From NCBI GenBank assembly GCA_934630705.1, contig CAKTWP010000020.1, positions 1 to 36,306 on the forward strand: a stretch of DNA of 36,306 nt. Direction: 5' to 3'. Position 1 is the first letter of the stretch, and each line of letters opens with the position of its first letter. Below, one piece after another: positions 1 to 6,698 of the stretch. The DNA is from an uncultured Clostridia bacterium (GTDB lineage Bacteria > Bacillota > Clostridia > Christensenellales > Aristaeellaceae). A program made the position numbers and the translations under genes. A model generated the notes under the pieces. That model saw only the letters and a list, made by a program, of their open reading frames with translations. It did not search any database and had not been told where the DNA came from.

Positions 1-278
1 GCTCCGAGTATGGCGAGCACAACATCCAGTGCAACGGCATCGGCCCGGGCTATATCGCCACGCCCCAGACCGCGCCCCTGCGGGAGCGCCAGCCCGATGG
101 CAGCCGGCATCCCTTCGATCAGTTCATCGTGTCCAAGACGCCCGCGGCCCGCTGGGGCGAAACCAGCGATCTGCAGGGCCCGGCCGTGTTCCTGGCCTCC
201 GATGCGTCCAACTTTGTTAACGGCCACATCCTCTATGTGGACGGCGGCATCCTGGCCTACATCGGCAAGCAGCCCTGA
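1..278 (+). CDS. SDR-family oxidoreductase, C-terminal part (gluconate 5-dehydrogenase-like)
   Basis: The reading frame is open from the left edge (codons start at base 3) and stops at 276-278, so only about the last 91 residues are present. It contains CNGIGPGYIATP, the stretch after the SDR active site, and ends with the classical FLASDASNFVNGHILYVDGG C-terminus of NAD(P)-dependent short-chain dehydrogenases. The TPAARWGE segment before it is typical of the gluconate 5-dehydrogenase / 3-oxoacyl reductase branch. The Rossmann nucleotide-binding part and the YxxxK catalytic motif lie outside the window, so the substrate cannot be settled; a sugar-acid oxidoreductase is the best guess from the C-terminal motif. 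It is convergent with the gene at 618-1160, and the gap holds two hairpin repeats. Confidence 0.85.
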   Translation, partial: SEYGEHNIQCNGIGPGYIATPQTAPLRERQPDGSRHPFDQFIVSKTPAARWGETSDLQGPAVFLASDASNFVNGHILYVDGGILAYIGKQP

Positions 279-306
279 CCTGTATTGATTGGTATGAAGG
301 ATGCGA

Positions 307-342
307 GGAAAACGGTTCTTTGCAGCCAAAGAGCAGTTTTCC
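307..342. repeat. Hairpin repeat, R-type copy 1
   Basis: Two 16-base arms (307-322 and 327-342) match at 14 of 16 positions around a 4-base loop CAGC. The core TTCTTTGCAGCCAAAG and the following CCCCGCGCCCC...AGAAAAGCC are shared with the copy at 21572-21613. It lies between two convergent genes. A transcription terminator role is possible, but there is no clean T-run after it. Confidence 0.65.
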
Positions 343-399
343 CCGCGCCCCTTTTCCAGAAAAGCCGCTTGAGGTAAATTCCTGTTTTTTCAGCAATGG

Positions 400-456
400 G
401 CCCCAGATTCGGAAGGACGCTTTTCTCGTTCCTTCATGAATCTGGGGCACTTTTTT
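400..456. repeat. Palindromic repeat, P-type copy A (terminator-like)
   Basis: A long imperfect stem: the left arm begins GCCCCAGATTCGGAAGGAC (400-418), and the right arm (428-448) is its complement with a two-base bulge. TTTTTT follows at 451-456, so on the + strand it also looks like an intrinsic terminator for the dehydrogenase. The stem core (CCCC-R-GATT...GGAAGGA-AC) recurs at 12093-12158, 27128-27188 and, as one arm only, at 21676-21704. Confidence 0.65.
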
Positions 457-565
457 GCGAGGATAATATTCTGCTTTTCCCTGCGTTTGGGAGGAGAACC
501 GAAAGGACTTCCCTGTCCAGTAGGCGCATCTTGAAGCTGCCATGCCGTCATGAAAAATGCGGGGG

Positions 566-607
566 CAAAACGATGCAGAAGCGAATTGCGCCCTTCGGCT
601 CCGCATC
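566..607 (-). terminator. Possible terminator of the secreted-protein gene (-)
   Basis: On the minus strand, just after the stop of the gene at 618-1160, GATGCGGAGC pairs imperfectly with GCTTCTGCATC around a roughly 15-base loop and is followed by GTTTTGC. The stem has a bulge and the T-run is short, so this is a moderate call. The rest of the 279-617 gap holds only the two hairpin repeats listed separately. Confidence 0.4.
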
Positions 608-617
608 TGGTATTGCG

Positions 618-1160
618 TCACTTTTTCTTTTTCGGCCAGCATCGTCCGCATGGCTCAAAGCCCTGGGCCTGCGCAGCTTCAAGGGTCATCAGCCGCGGGC
701 CGTCCATATTGCAGCCGGCCCCTTTATGATATTTTTTCCCGCCCAGCAGCGGCTGCCAGCACAGGCGTTCAAAATCCGCCGGGCTGCACAGATACAGCGA
801 ATTGCGGCTTTCCCCCACCGCCGTGCCGATTTGCAGCTGCTCCGCGTCCGCATCCAGCGCGGCGAGCAGGCAGCGCAGAATGCTCTCCGCCTTGGCCTTG
901 TTTTCTCCGGCCAGCACCGCCGTGATGCAGATCACCTGTCCGTTCTGGGCCACCACGCTGATGGCCTGTTCTTTCCCGATTTCATATTCACTGACGCCGC
1001 CCGCCTGCGCCTGCCATTTGCTTTCAGGCAGGCCGTATGCAGGGCCATCGAACCGGCTGAGAAAGCCCTGCATGCCGCAGATTCCCTCGCCAAGCGCCAG
1101 CCCCGGCAGCAGCAAAAGCGCCAGCAGCGCCGCAATCCAGACCGCTTGCCCTTTTCGCAT
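618..1160 (-). CDS. Secreted small protein with Ada-like Cys motif at the C-terminus
   Basis: A 180-residue protein. It begins MRKGQAVWIAALLALLLLPG, a clear signal peptide with probable cleavage after ALG (about residue 20). The start at 1160 is chosen because GGAGGG lies 6 bases upstream; the in-frame ATG at 1166 is too close to it, and longer forms lack a ribosome site. The last 40 residues carry KYHKGAGCNMDGPRLMTLEA followed by GFEPCGRC. The pattern His-x3-4-Cys...TLEeA...G-x-xPCxxC is the Ada-like Cys cluster found at the ends of many secreted Firmicute proteins and is a likely metal-binding site. The middle part is not recognised. The gene has its own promoter (1213-1241) and is divergent from the rnf operon. 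The function is unknown. Confidence 0.75.
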   Translation of the reverse strand: MRKGQAVWIAALLALLLLPGLALGEGICGMQGFLSRFDGPAYGLPESKWQAQAGGVSEYEIGKEQAISVVAQNGQVICITAVLAGENKAKAESILRCLLAALDADAEQLQIGTAVGESRNSLYLCSPADFERLCWQPLLGGKKYHKGAGCNMDGPRLMTLEAAQAQGFEPCGRCWPKKKK

Positions 1161-1212
1161 GTGCATCCCTCCGATACAGAATTTGGCGGCCCTTACTTTT
1201 ATTATATCAATT

Positions 1213-1241
1213 ATTATAGCACCGCTTCGCATGCATGGCAA
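1213..1241 (-). promoter_or_regulatory. Sigma-A promoter of the secreted-protein gene
   Basis: On the minus strand TTGCCA (1236-1241) is followed after 17 bases by TATAAT (1213-1218). A second TATAAT lies 6 bases further downstream. The start codon is about 50 bases downstream. Confidence 0.75.
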
Positions 1242-1298
1242 TAGCTCTCCCTTTTTTGATAAAAACAATGCAAGTACGGCGTTTGAAGGGCAATTTGC

Positions 1299-1327
1299 TT
1301 GCATCCCCGCGTCTGATCTGTTATAAT
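1299..1327 (+). promoter_or_regulatory. Sigma-A promoter of the rnf operon
   Basis: TTGCAT (1299-1304), a 17-base spacer, then TATAAT (1322-1327). Transcription would start near 1334, leaving a leader of about 150 bases before rnfG. Confidence 0.75.
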
Positions 1328-1348
1328 CATTTCGGTTGCCATATGAAT

Positions 1349-1368
1349 AGGATACTTTTGCGTATCCT
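1349..1368 (+). promoter_or_regulatory. Inverted repeat at the start of the rnf leader
   Basis: AGGATAC-6 bases-GTATCCT, perfect 7-base arms, starts about 15 bases after the predicted transcription start. It could be a small RNA hairpin or an operator for a dimeric regulator. No known box was recognised. The remainder of the 1161-1482 gap holds the two divergent promoters and nothing else I can identify. Confidence 0.4.
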
Positions 1369-1482
1369 TCCGGTTCGAATGCATTTCAAAACAAGGAGGG
1401 ATGGGGCTCGTTTTGCCCTTTGGGCTTCGATTGCGCTTTTCATTTTCATTTTTTTCAAAACAGCAAGGAGGCAAATAAGCAA

Positions 1483-2172
1483 GTGAAAAAACAACTTCCT
1501 GCCTGGGCGGTGCTGCTGCTGATCACGCTGGCGGCAGGCCTGGCCCTTGGCGGCACCTATACCCTCACCAAGGACGCCATCGCCGCTCAGGCCGCTCAGG
1601 CTGCTGAGAATGCCCGGCGATCCGCGCTGCCCGAAGCGGATTCCTTTGAGCCGCTGACGCTTTCAGAAGGCGCTGCGGTGGACTGGTGCTATGCGGGCAT
1701 GCAGGGCGGCGCGGTGATCGGCTATGTCTGTCAGGCCACGGTGCAGGGCTTCGGCGGGCCGCTTGAGGTGATCGCCGGGGTGAACCTGGAGCAGAAAATT
1801 ACCGGCGTATCCGTGGGCGGGTCCGCCTTCGCGGAAACGGCGGGGCTGGGCGCGAAGGCCAAGGAGCCGGCCTTTGCCAATCAGTTTGCGGACAAGCAGG
1901 CGCCGCTGACCGTAGTCAAGGCCGGGGAAACGGCCAATGACCAGACCGTGGACGCCATCACCTCCGCCACCATCACCTCCCGGGCCGCTACCGGCGCGGT
2001 GAATCAGATCGCGGCGTTTGTCGGCGCGCTGACCGGGCCGGCGGACCCGGAACCGCAGGCTGGGGAAGCCGCGGAAACGGCAGCGGCGGAAGCTGCGGAA
2101 ACGCCTTCCCCCGCGTCCACGGAAACGCCCGCACCCGCCCAGGCAGCGGAAAGCGGCGAGGGGAGGCTGTGA
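1483..2172 (+). CDS. rnfG: Rnf complex subunit G (FMN-binding, covalent flavoprotein)
   Basis: A 229-residue subunit of the ion-translocating ferredoxin:NAD oxidoreductase. The GTG start at 1483 has AAGGAGG 11 bases upstream; an in-frame ATG at 1420 lacks a ribosome site and would only add a charged or aromatic extension. One N-terminal membrane helix (about residues 5-27) is followed by an extracytoplasmic FMN-binding domain. Flavinylation motif: D157-A-I-T-S-A-T163, where the family carries FMN by a phosphoester bond on the last Thr (an ApbE-type transferase is needed and is not in the window). After about residue 190 it has a 35-residue Ala/Glu/Pro/Thr-rich tail not typical of RnfG. It is the first gene of the operon, whereas in most Clostridia rnfG lies between rnfD and rnfE. 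The stop at 2170-2172 is 5 bases before the preferred rnfC start. Confidence 0.9.
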   Translation: MKKQLPAWAVLLLITLAAGLALGGTYTLTKDAIAAQAAQAAENARRSALPEADSFEPLTLSEGAAVDWCYAGMQGGAVIGYVCQATVQGFGGPLEVIAGVNLEQKITGVSVGGSAFAETAGLGAKAKEPAFANQFADKQAPLTVVKAGETANDQTVDAITSATITSRAATGAVNQIAAFVGALTGPADPEPQAGEAAETAAAEAAETPSPASTETPAPAQAAESGEGRL

Positions 2173-2177
2173 TCGTC

Positions 2178-3539
2178 ATGCAGAAGAAAACCTTTCATCG
2201 AGGCGTGCATCCCCTCCATAACGTCCACGAGGGCAAGCTGCCCACCCGGAATCTGCCCATTCAGGATTACGCGTCCGACAGCGTGACGCTGGTGATGAAC
2301 ATGAATATCGGCGCGCCGGCTGTGCCCTGCGTGAAAAAGGGCGATCAGGTGAAGCTGGGCCAGGTGATCGCAGAAGCGTCGGGCTTTATGAGCGTGCCGG
2401 TGCATGCCAGCGTCAGCGGCGAGGTGACGGCGGTCGAAGCCATCCCGTATCTGGGCAGCGCGCCGGTCATGGCTGTGAGCATCAAAAATGATTTTCTGGA
2501 TACCTGGACGGAGCTTCATCCCCTGGGCAGCGTGGAGCAGGTGGATCCTTCGCTGGTGATTCCCGCCATTCGCAATGCGGGCATCACAGGCATGGGCGGC
2601 GCGTCCTTCCCCACCCACGTGAAGCTGACCTTTAAGCCCGGCGCCAGCTGCGATACCATCATCGTCAACGGCGTGGAATGCGAAACCCATCTGACCGCCG
2701 ACCATCGGCTGATGCTGGAAAAGAGCACCCGGATTATCGACGGGCTGCGGGCCGTGATGCGGGCGCTGAACGTACGCCGGGGCGTGATCGCCATTGAGGA
2801 TAACAAGCCCGAGGCCATTCAGGCCATGCAAAAGGCAGCGCTGGGCCGGGAAGGTGTGCGCATTCAGCCCATGAAAACCAAGTATCCCCAGGGCGGGGAA
2901 AAGCAGCTGATCGAGGCGATCACAGGCCGTCAGGTGCCCACCCGGGGTCTGCCCATCGACGTGCATGTGGTGGTATTGAACGTGGGCACCTGCGCCGCCA
3001 TTGCGGATGCGGTAATCGACGGAAAGCCGCTGGTCAGCCGGGTGACCACGGTGACCGGCTGCGTGCGGGAGCCCAAGAACCTGCGCCTGCGCATCGGCAC
3101 CATTGCCGAGGACGCCATCGGCCATTGCGGCGGCTTTGCGGAAACGCCGGGCAAGGTGTTTTTCGGCGGAGCCATGACGGGCATCTGCCTGCCCAATATT
3201 GCCGTGCCGATGGCCAAATCCACCAACGGCATCGTGGCCTTTACCGAGAAGGAATCCCGCGCCCATGAGGAAAGCCCCTGCCTGCGCTGCGGCCGGTGCG
3301 TGGCGGCGTGTCCCATCGGGCTGAACCCCTATCAGATCAAGGTGGCGGCGGACACCAGCAAATTTGAGCTGGCGGAGAAGCTGCATGTGAACGACTGCAT
3401 GCTCTGCGGCTCCTGCGCCTATGTGTGCCCCGCCCGGCGGTGGCTCACCCCGTCCTTCCGCTTCGCCAAGGAAAAGCTGGCCGCGATCGCCCGGGCCGCC
3501 CGGGAACAGGCCGCGAAAGAAGGAGGCGCAAGCAAATGA
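2178..3539 (+). CDS. rnfC: Rnf complex subunit C (NADH-side Fe-S subunit)
   Basis: A 453-residue peripheral subunit on the cytoplasmic side that carries the NAD site and two [4Fe-4S] clusters. Features in order: N-terminal barrel-sandwich region beginning FHRGVHPLHNVHEGKLPT, a Complex-I 51-kDa-like FMN/NAD fold with GGASFPTHVKL and the NGVECETHLTADHR segment, an SLBB-type region, then two cluster motifs C368-x2-C371-x2-C374-x3-C378-P and C407-x2-C410-x2-C413-x3-C417-P. The ATG at 2178 is preferred because GGGAGG ends 11 bases before it; an in-frame GTG at 2169 would overlap the rnfG stop and sits only 2 bases from the Shine-Dalgarno sequence. The stop overlaps the rnfD start (ATGA), so translation is probably coupled. 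Confidence 0.95.
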   Translation: MQKKTFHRGVHPLHNVHEGKLPTRNLPIQDYASDSVTLVMNMNIGAPAVPCVKKGDQVKLGQVIAEASGFMSVPVHASVSGEVTAVEAIPYLGSAPVMAVSIKNDFLDTWTELHPLGSVEQVDPSLVIPAIRNAGITGMGGASFPTHVKLTFKPGASCDTIIVNGVECETHLTADHRLMLEKSTRIIDGLRAVMRALNVRRGVIAIEDNKPEAIQAMQKAALGREGVRIQPMKTKYPQGGEKQLIEAITGRQVPTRGLPIDVHVVVLNVGTCAAIADAVIDGKPLVSRVTTVTGCVREPKNLRLRIGTIAEDAIGHCGGFAETPGKVFFGGAMTGICLPNIAVPMAKSTNGIVAFTEKESRAHEESPCLRCGRCVAACPIGLNPYQIKVAADTSKFELAEKLHVNDCMLCGSCAYVCPARRWLTPSFRFAKEKLAAIARAAREQAAKEGGASK

Positions 3540-4465
3540 ATCTGCATATGTCCACCGCCCCCCACGTCCATAGCCCTGTCACCACCCAGCGGCTGATGCT
3601 GCGCGTGGTGATTGCGCTGCTGCCCACGGCGGCGGCAGGGGTATATTATTTCGGCCTGCCTGCCCTGACGGTACTGCTGGTTTCCTGTCTCAGCGCGGTG
3701 CTTTCCGAGCTGATCTGGCAGAAAATCGCCCGGCAGCCGGTACGGATCCATGATTTTTCCGCGCTGGTCACCGGCCTGATTCTGGGGCTGAATTTACCCT
3801 CCACCGCGCCCTGGTGGCTGGCGATGATCGGCAGCGCCTTTGCCATTCTCATTGTGAAGCAGCTTTTTGGCGGGCTGGGGGATAATTTCCTCAATCCCGC
3901 AATGGCCGCCCGGGCGGTGCTGCTGGCCTCCTGGCCGGTGCGGATGACCGCCTGCGTGCTGCCCACGTATTCTGCCCCCGGCGCGGAGCTGGTCACGGCG
4001 GCCACGCCCCTTTCCAATCCCGCCGGATATTCGCTGATGGAACTGTTTCTGGGCCAGATTCCCGGCACCATCGGCGAGGTCTGCAAGGCGGCCATTCTGG
4101 CAGGCTTTGTGTATCTGCTGCTGACCGGCACCATCTGCTGGCAGATCCCGGTGGGGATGGTTGGCTGCGTGGCGGCATTCAGCGCGCTGCTGGGGCTGGA
4201 TCCGCTGTCGGCTGTGTTGTCCGGCGGCGTGCTGTTTGGCGCGGTGTTTATGGCCACGGATTATACCACCTCCCCCATGACCCCCTGGGGCCGGCTGATC
4301 TACGGCGTGGGCATCGGGATCATCGTGGTGGTCATCCGCCAGTTCGGCAGCTATCCCGAGGGCGTGACCTATGGCATCCTGCTGATGAACATCGTCACCC
4401 CCCTGATCGACCGCTTCCTGCCCCGGAAGATTTACGGCTATCAAAAGGAGGCCAAGAAGGCATGA
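3536..4465 (+). CDS. rnfD: Rnf complex subunit D (membrane flavoprotein)
   Basis: A 309-residue integral membrane subunit of the NqrB/RnfD family. The start ATG at 3536 overlaps the rnfC stop and lies 10 bases after GGAGG. Hydrophobic helices are evident from residue 20 onward (RLMLRVVIALLPTAAAG; LTVLLVSCLSAVLSELIW; FSALVTGLILGLNLPSTAPW). The conserved FGGLGDNFLNPAMAARA loop is present. The covalent FMN site corresponds to E151-L-V-T-A-A-T157-PL, so T157 is the expected FMN-carrying residue; the usual Asp at the start of the motif is Glu here. It is thought to take part in ion translocation together with RnfE, A and G. The stop overlaps the rnfE start. Confidence 0.93.
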   Translation: MNLHMSTAPHVHSPVTTQRLMLRVVIALLPTAAAGVYYFGLPALTVLLVSCLSAVLSELIWQKIARQPVRIHDFSALVTGLILGLNLPSTAPWWLAMIGSAFAILIVKQLFGGLGDNFLNPAMAARAVLLASWPVRMTACVLPTYSAPGAELVTAATPLSNPAGYSLMELFLGQIPGTIGEVCKAAILAGFVYLLLTGTICWQIPVGMVGCVAAFSALLGLDPLSAVLSGGVLFGAVFMATDYTTSPMTPWGRLIYGVGIGIIVVVIRQFGSYPEGVTYGILLMNIVTPLIDRFLPRKIYGYQKEAKKA

Positions 4466-5100
4466 GCGAAAAGAAAAGCCTGGGCGCCATCCTGAAAAAC
4501 GGCATTATCACCGAAAATCCCACCTTCCGCCTGGTGCTGGGCACCTGCCCCACCCTGGCCACCACCACCAGCGCCATCAACGGTCTGGGCATGGGCGTGG
4601 CGGCGGCGTTCGTGCTGGTGTGCTCCAACGTGGCCATTTCGGCCCTGCGCAAGTTCATTCCCGACAAGGTGCGCATTCCCGCGTTCATTGTGATTATCTG
4701 TACGTTCGTGACGATGGTGCAGCTGCTGATGCAGGCATTTGTGCCCTCGCTGTATGAATCCCTGGGAATTTTCATCCCCCTGATAGTGGTCAACTGCATC
4801 ATTCTGGCCCGGGCGGAAGCATTCGCCAGCAAGAATCCGCCCCTGGCCTCCGCCGCGGACGGCCTGGGCATGGGCATCGGCTTCACCCTGGCGCTTACCC
4901 TCATGGGCGCCATCCGGGAGCTGATCGGCAGCGGCAGCGTGTTCGGCGTACATGTGCTGGGCCCGTCTTATGAGCCCATGCTGCTGATCGTGCTGGCCTC
5001 CGGCGGGTTCTTCACCTTCGGGCTGCTGCTGGGGCTGTTTAACCTGATCGTGAAAAAGATCGAGAAAAAGCGGGCGGCAAAGGAGGCGGAAGCGGCATGA
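4462..5100 (+). CDS. rnfE: Rnf complex subunit E (membrane)
   Basis: A 212-residue membrane protein of the NqrD/RnfE family, with about six predicted helices. Diagnostic segments: NPTFRLVLGTCPTLATTTSA near the N-terminus (the Cys in GTCPTLA is the conserved Fe-S ligand of this family), NGLGMGVAAAFVLVCSNVAI, and the second inverted half with DGLGMGIGFTLALTLMGAIR-ELIG. RnfE and RnfA are inverted-topology homologues that share a membrane [2Fe-2S] cluster. The ATG overlaps the rnfD stop (ATGA), with AAGGAGG about 10 bases upstream. The C-terminus is charged (KKIEKKRAAKEAEAA) and cytoplasmic. Confidence 0.95.
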   Translation: MSEKKSLGAILKNGIITENPTFRLVLGTCPTLATTTSAINGLGMGVAAAFVLVCSNVAISALRKFIPDKVRIPAFIVIICTFVTMVQLLMQAFVPSLYESLGIFIPLIVVNCIILARAEAFASKNPPLASAADGLGMGIGFTLALTLMGAIRELIGSGSVFGVHVLGPSYEPMLLIVLASGGFFTFGLLLGLFNLIVKKIEKKRAAKEAEAA

Positions 5101-5675
5101 CGATGAACGTGCTCCTGTTCATGGTGAGCTGCATCCTCACCAATAACTTCATTTTCTCCCGGTTCCTGGGCTGCTGCCCCTTCCTGGGCGTAAGCAGCAA
5201 GGTGGAAACCTCGGTGAGCATGGGGCTGGCGGTCACGTTCGTGATGACCATCGCATCCCTGTTTTGCTATATGATTTACCACTGGCTGCTTATCCCCCTG
5301 GGGCTGACCTTCATGAGCACCATCGCGTTCATTCTGGTCATCGCGGCGCTGGTGCAGTTTGTGGAGATGTTTCTGAAAAAATCCAGTCCCACGCTGTACA
5401 GCGCGCTGGGCATTTATCTGCCCCTGATCACCACCAACTGCGCCGTGCTGGGCGTGGCCACGCTGAACATGAACAGCGGCTACGGCCTGCTCCAATCCGT
5501 GCTCAACGGCACGTTCTCTGCCCTGGGGTTCACCCTGGCCATTGTGCTGATGGCGGGGGTGCGGGAGCGGCTGGAAAGCAGCAAGATTCCTGAATGCATG
5601 AAAGGCTTTCCCATCACGCTGGTATCTGCCGGGCTGATGGCAGTTGCCTTCATGGGCTTCAGCGGCCTGGTTTGA
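5097..5675 (+). CDS. rnfA: Rnf complex subunit A (membrane)
   Basis: A 192-residue membrane protein of the NqrE/RnfA family with six predicted helices. Diagnostic segments: SCILTNNFIFSRFLGCCPFL near the N-terminus, in which NNFI-x3-LG-x-CPFLG is the family signature with the cluster-ligand Cys, and GIYLPLITTNCAVLGVATLN in the second half. It pairs with RnfE. The ATG at 5097 overlaps the rnfE stop; a second ATG two codons later (5103) is an alternative. A 13-base gap with GAGGAGG leads to rnfB. Confidence 0.95.
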   Translation: MTMNVLLFMVSCILTNNFIFSRFLGCCPFLGVSSKVETSVSMGLAVTFVMTIASLFCYMIYHWLLIPLGLTFMSTIAFILVIAALVQFVEMFLKKSSPTLYSALGIYLPLITTNCAVLGVATLNMNSGYGLLQSVLNGTFSALGFTLAIVLMAGVRERLESSKIPECMKGFPITLVSAGLMAVAFMGFSGLV

Positions 5676-5688
5676 GGAGGATAAGATC

Positions 5689-6474
5689 ATGACGATTCTG
5701 TATGCCGGGCTGCTGCTGGGCGCGCTGGGGTTGATTTTCGGCTGCGTGCTCACCTTTGCGGCCAAGAAATTCCATGTGGAAGTGGACGAGCGGATTGAGC
5801 AGGTGCGTGCCTGCCTGGGCGGGGCCAATTGCGGCGCCTGCGGCTACGCGGGCTGCGATGCCTTCGCCGCCGCCGTGGTGGAGGGCAAAGCGCCGGTAAA
5901 TGGCTGCGCTCCCGCCGGGGAAAAGGGCGTTCGAGAAATCAGCCGGATCATGGGCCAGGAAGCGCCGACGGGCGAAAAGATGGTGGCCCGGGTGCTGTGC
6001 CAGGGCGAAAGCGGCGTGGCGATGGATCGCTACGTCTATGACGGCTATAAGAGCTGCGCCGTGGCCGCAGGCCTGGCCGGCGGGCCCAAGGATTGCCGCT
6101 TCGCCTGCATCGGTCTGGGCGATTGCCAGGATAAATGCGCCTTTGATGCCATTTCCATGAAGAACGGCATTGCCTGCATTGATCCGGAAAAATGCACCGC
6201 CTGCGGGACCTGCATCAAGGCCTGTCCCCGGCAGGTAATCAGTCTGATGCCGCTGAGCCAGCGGGTGATCGTCCGCTGCCGCAACAGCGACACGGCCCGG
6301 GCCGCCCGCGCCGTATGCATGGATGCGTGCATTGGCTGTGGCCGCTGCCGCAAGGAGTGCCAGTACGGCGCGATTGCGCTGGAAAACGGCTATGCCCATA
6401 TCGATCCGGAAAAATGCACGCGCTGCGGCGCCTGCGCGGGGGTCTGCCCCTGCGGGTGCATCACGATCGAATAA
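5689..6474 (+). CDS. rnfB: Rnf complex subunit B (ferredoxin-side polyferredoxin)
   Basis: A 261-residue subunit that accepts electrons from reduced ferredoxin. The N-terminal membrane helix (about residues 3-24, ILYAGLLLGALGLIFGCVL) anchors it. The 4Fe-4S domain follows with C48-x2-C51-x4-C56-x16-C73. The C-terminal half is rich in clusters: a CRFACIGLGDCQDKC region, then CTACGTCIKACP, CIGCGRCRKEC and CTRCGACAGVCPCGC. The start ATG at 5689 follows the rnfA stop with GAGGAGG 9 bases upstream; an in-frame ATG further upstream lies inside rnfA without a ribosome site. It is the last gene of the operon and is followed by a hairpin repeat at 6505-6547 that may end the transcript. Confidence 0.95.
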   Translation: MTILYAGLLLGALGLIFGCVLTFAAKKFHVEVDERIEQVRACLGGANCGACGYAGCDAFAAAVVEGKAPVNGCAPAGEKGVREISRIMGQEAPTGEKMVARVLCQGESGVAMDRYVYDGYKSCAVAAGLAGGPKDCRFACIGLGDCQDKCAFDAISMKNGIACIDPEKCTACGTCIKACPRQVISLMPLSQRVIVRCRNSDTARAARAVCMDACIGCGRCRKECQYGAIALENGYAHIDPEKCTRCGACAGVCPCGCITIE

Positions 6475-6504
6475 GCCGCATGATCGGAAACACAGCGGAG
6501 TATT

Positions 6505-6547
6505 GCGGTGGACACCATTCTTATGGTCAAAGAATGGTATCCCCCGC
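6505..6547. repeat. Hairpin repeat, R-type copy 3 (after rnfB)
   Basis: Arms 6505-6522 and 6530-6547 match at 16 of 18 positions around a 7-base loop ATGGTCA. The CCATTCTT...AAAG and trailing CCCCCGC features match the R-type copies at 307 and 21572. This is the only copy found between genes in the same direction. It is followed by CTTTTCTTA, so it may serve as the rnf terminator. Confidence 0.55.
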
Positions 6548-6587
6548 TTTTCTTATCGCATTTTAACGTGCATTTTCCGCCGGCGTA

Positions 6588-6596
6588 TGCTATAAT
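6588..6596 (+). promoter_or_regulatory. Extended -10 promoter of the glycosyltransferase gene
   Basis: TGCTATAAT at 6588-6596 is a perfect extended -10 element. The -35 position (GTGCAT at 6568-6573) is poor. The leader to the start codon is about 95 bases. Confidence 0.6.
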
Positions 6597-6698
6597 GAAG
6601 TTTGTTTGGAGAAACTTTCCGGGTTGGGCGGCGCAGGCTGCCAGCCCGTTTTGCGCCGGGCATACAGCCCATAATTGTCACCGAAGGGGATGAATCTG

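Noticed and set aside
2004..3386. 460-codon open frame antisense to rnfC
   Set aside because: Same effect: opposite a well-supported gene, with a His/Gly-rich composition typical of shadow frames.
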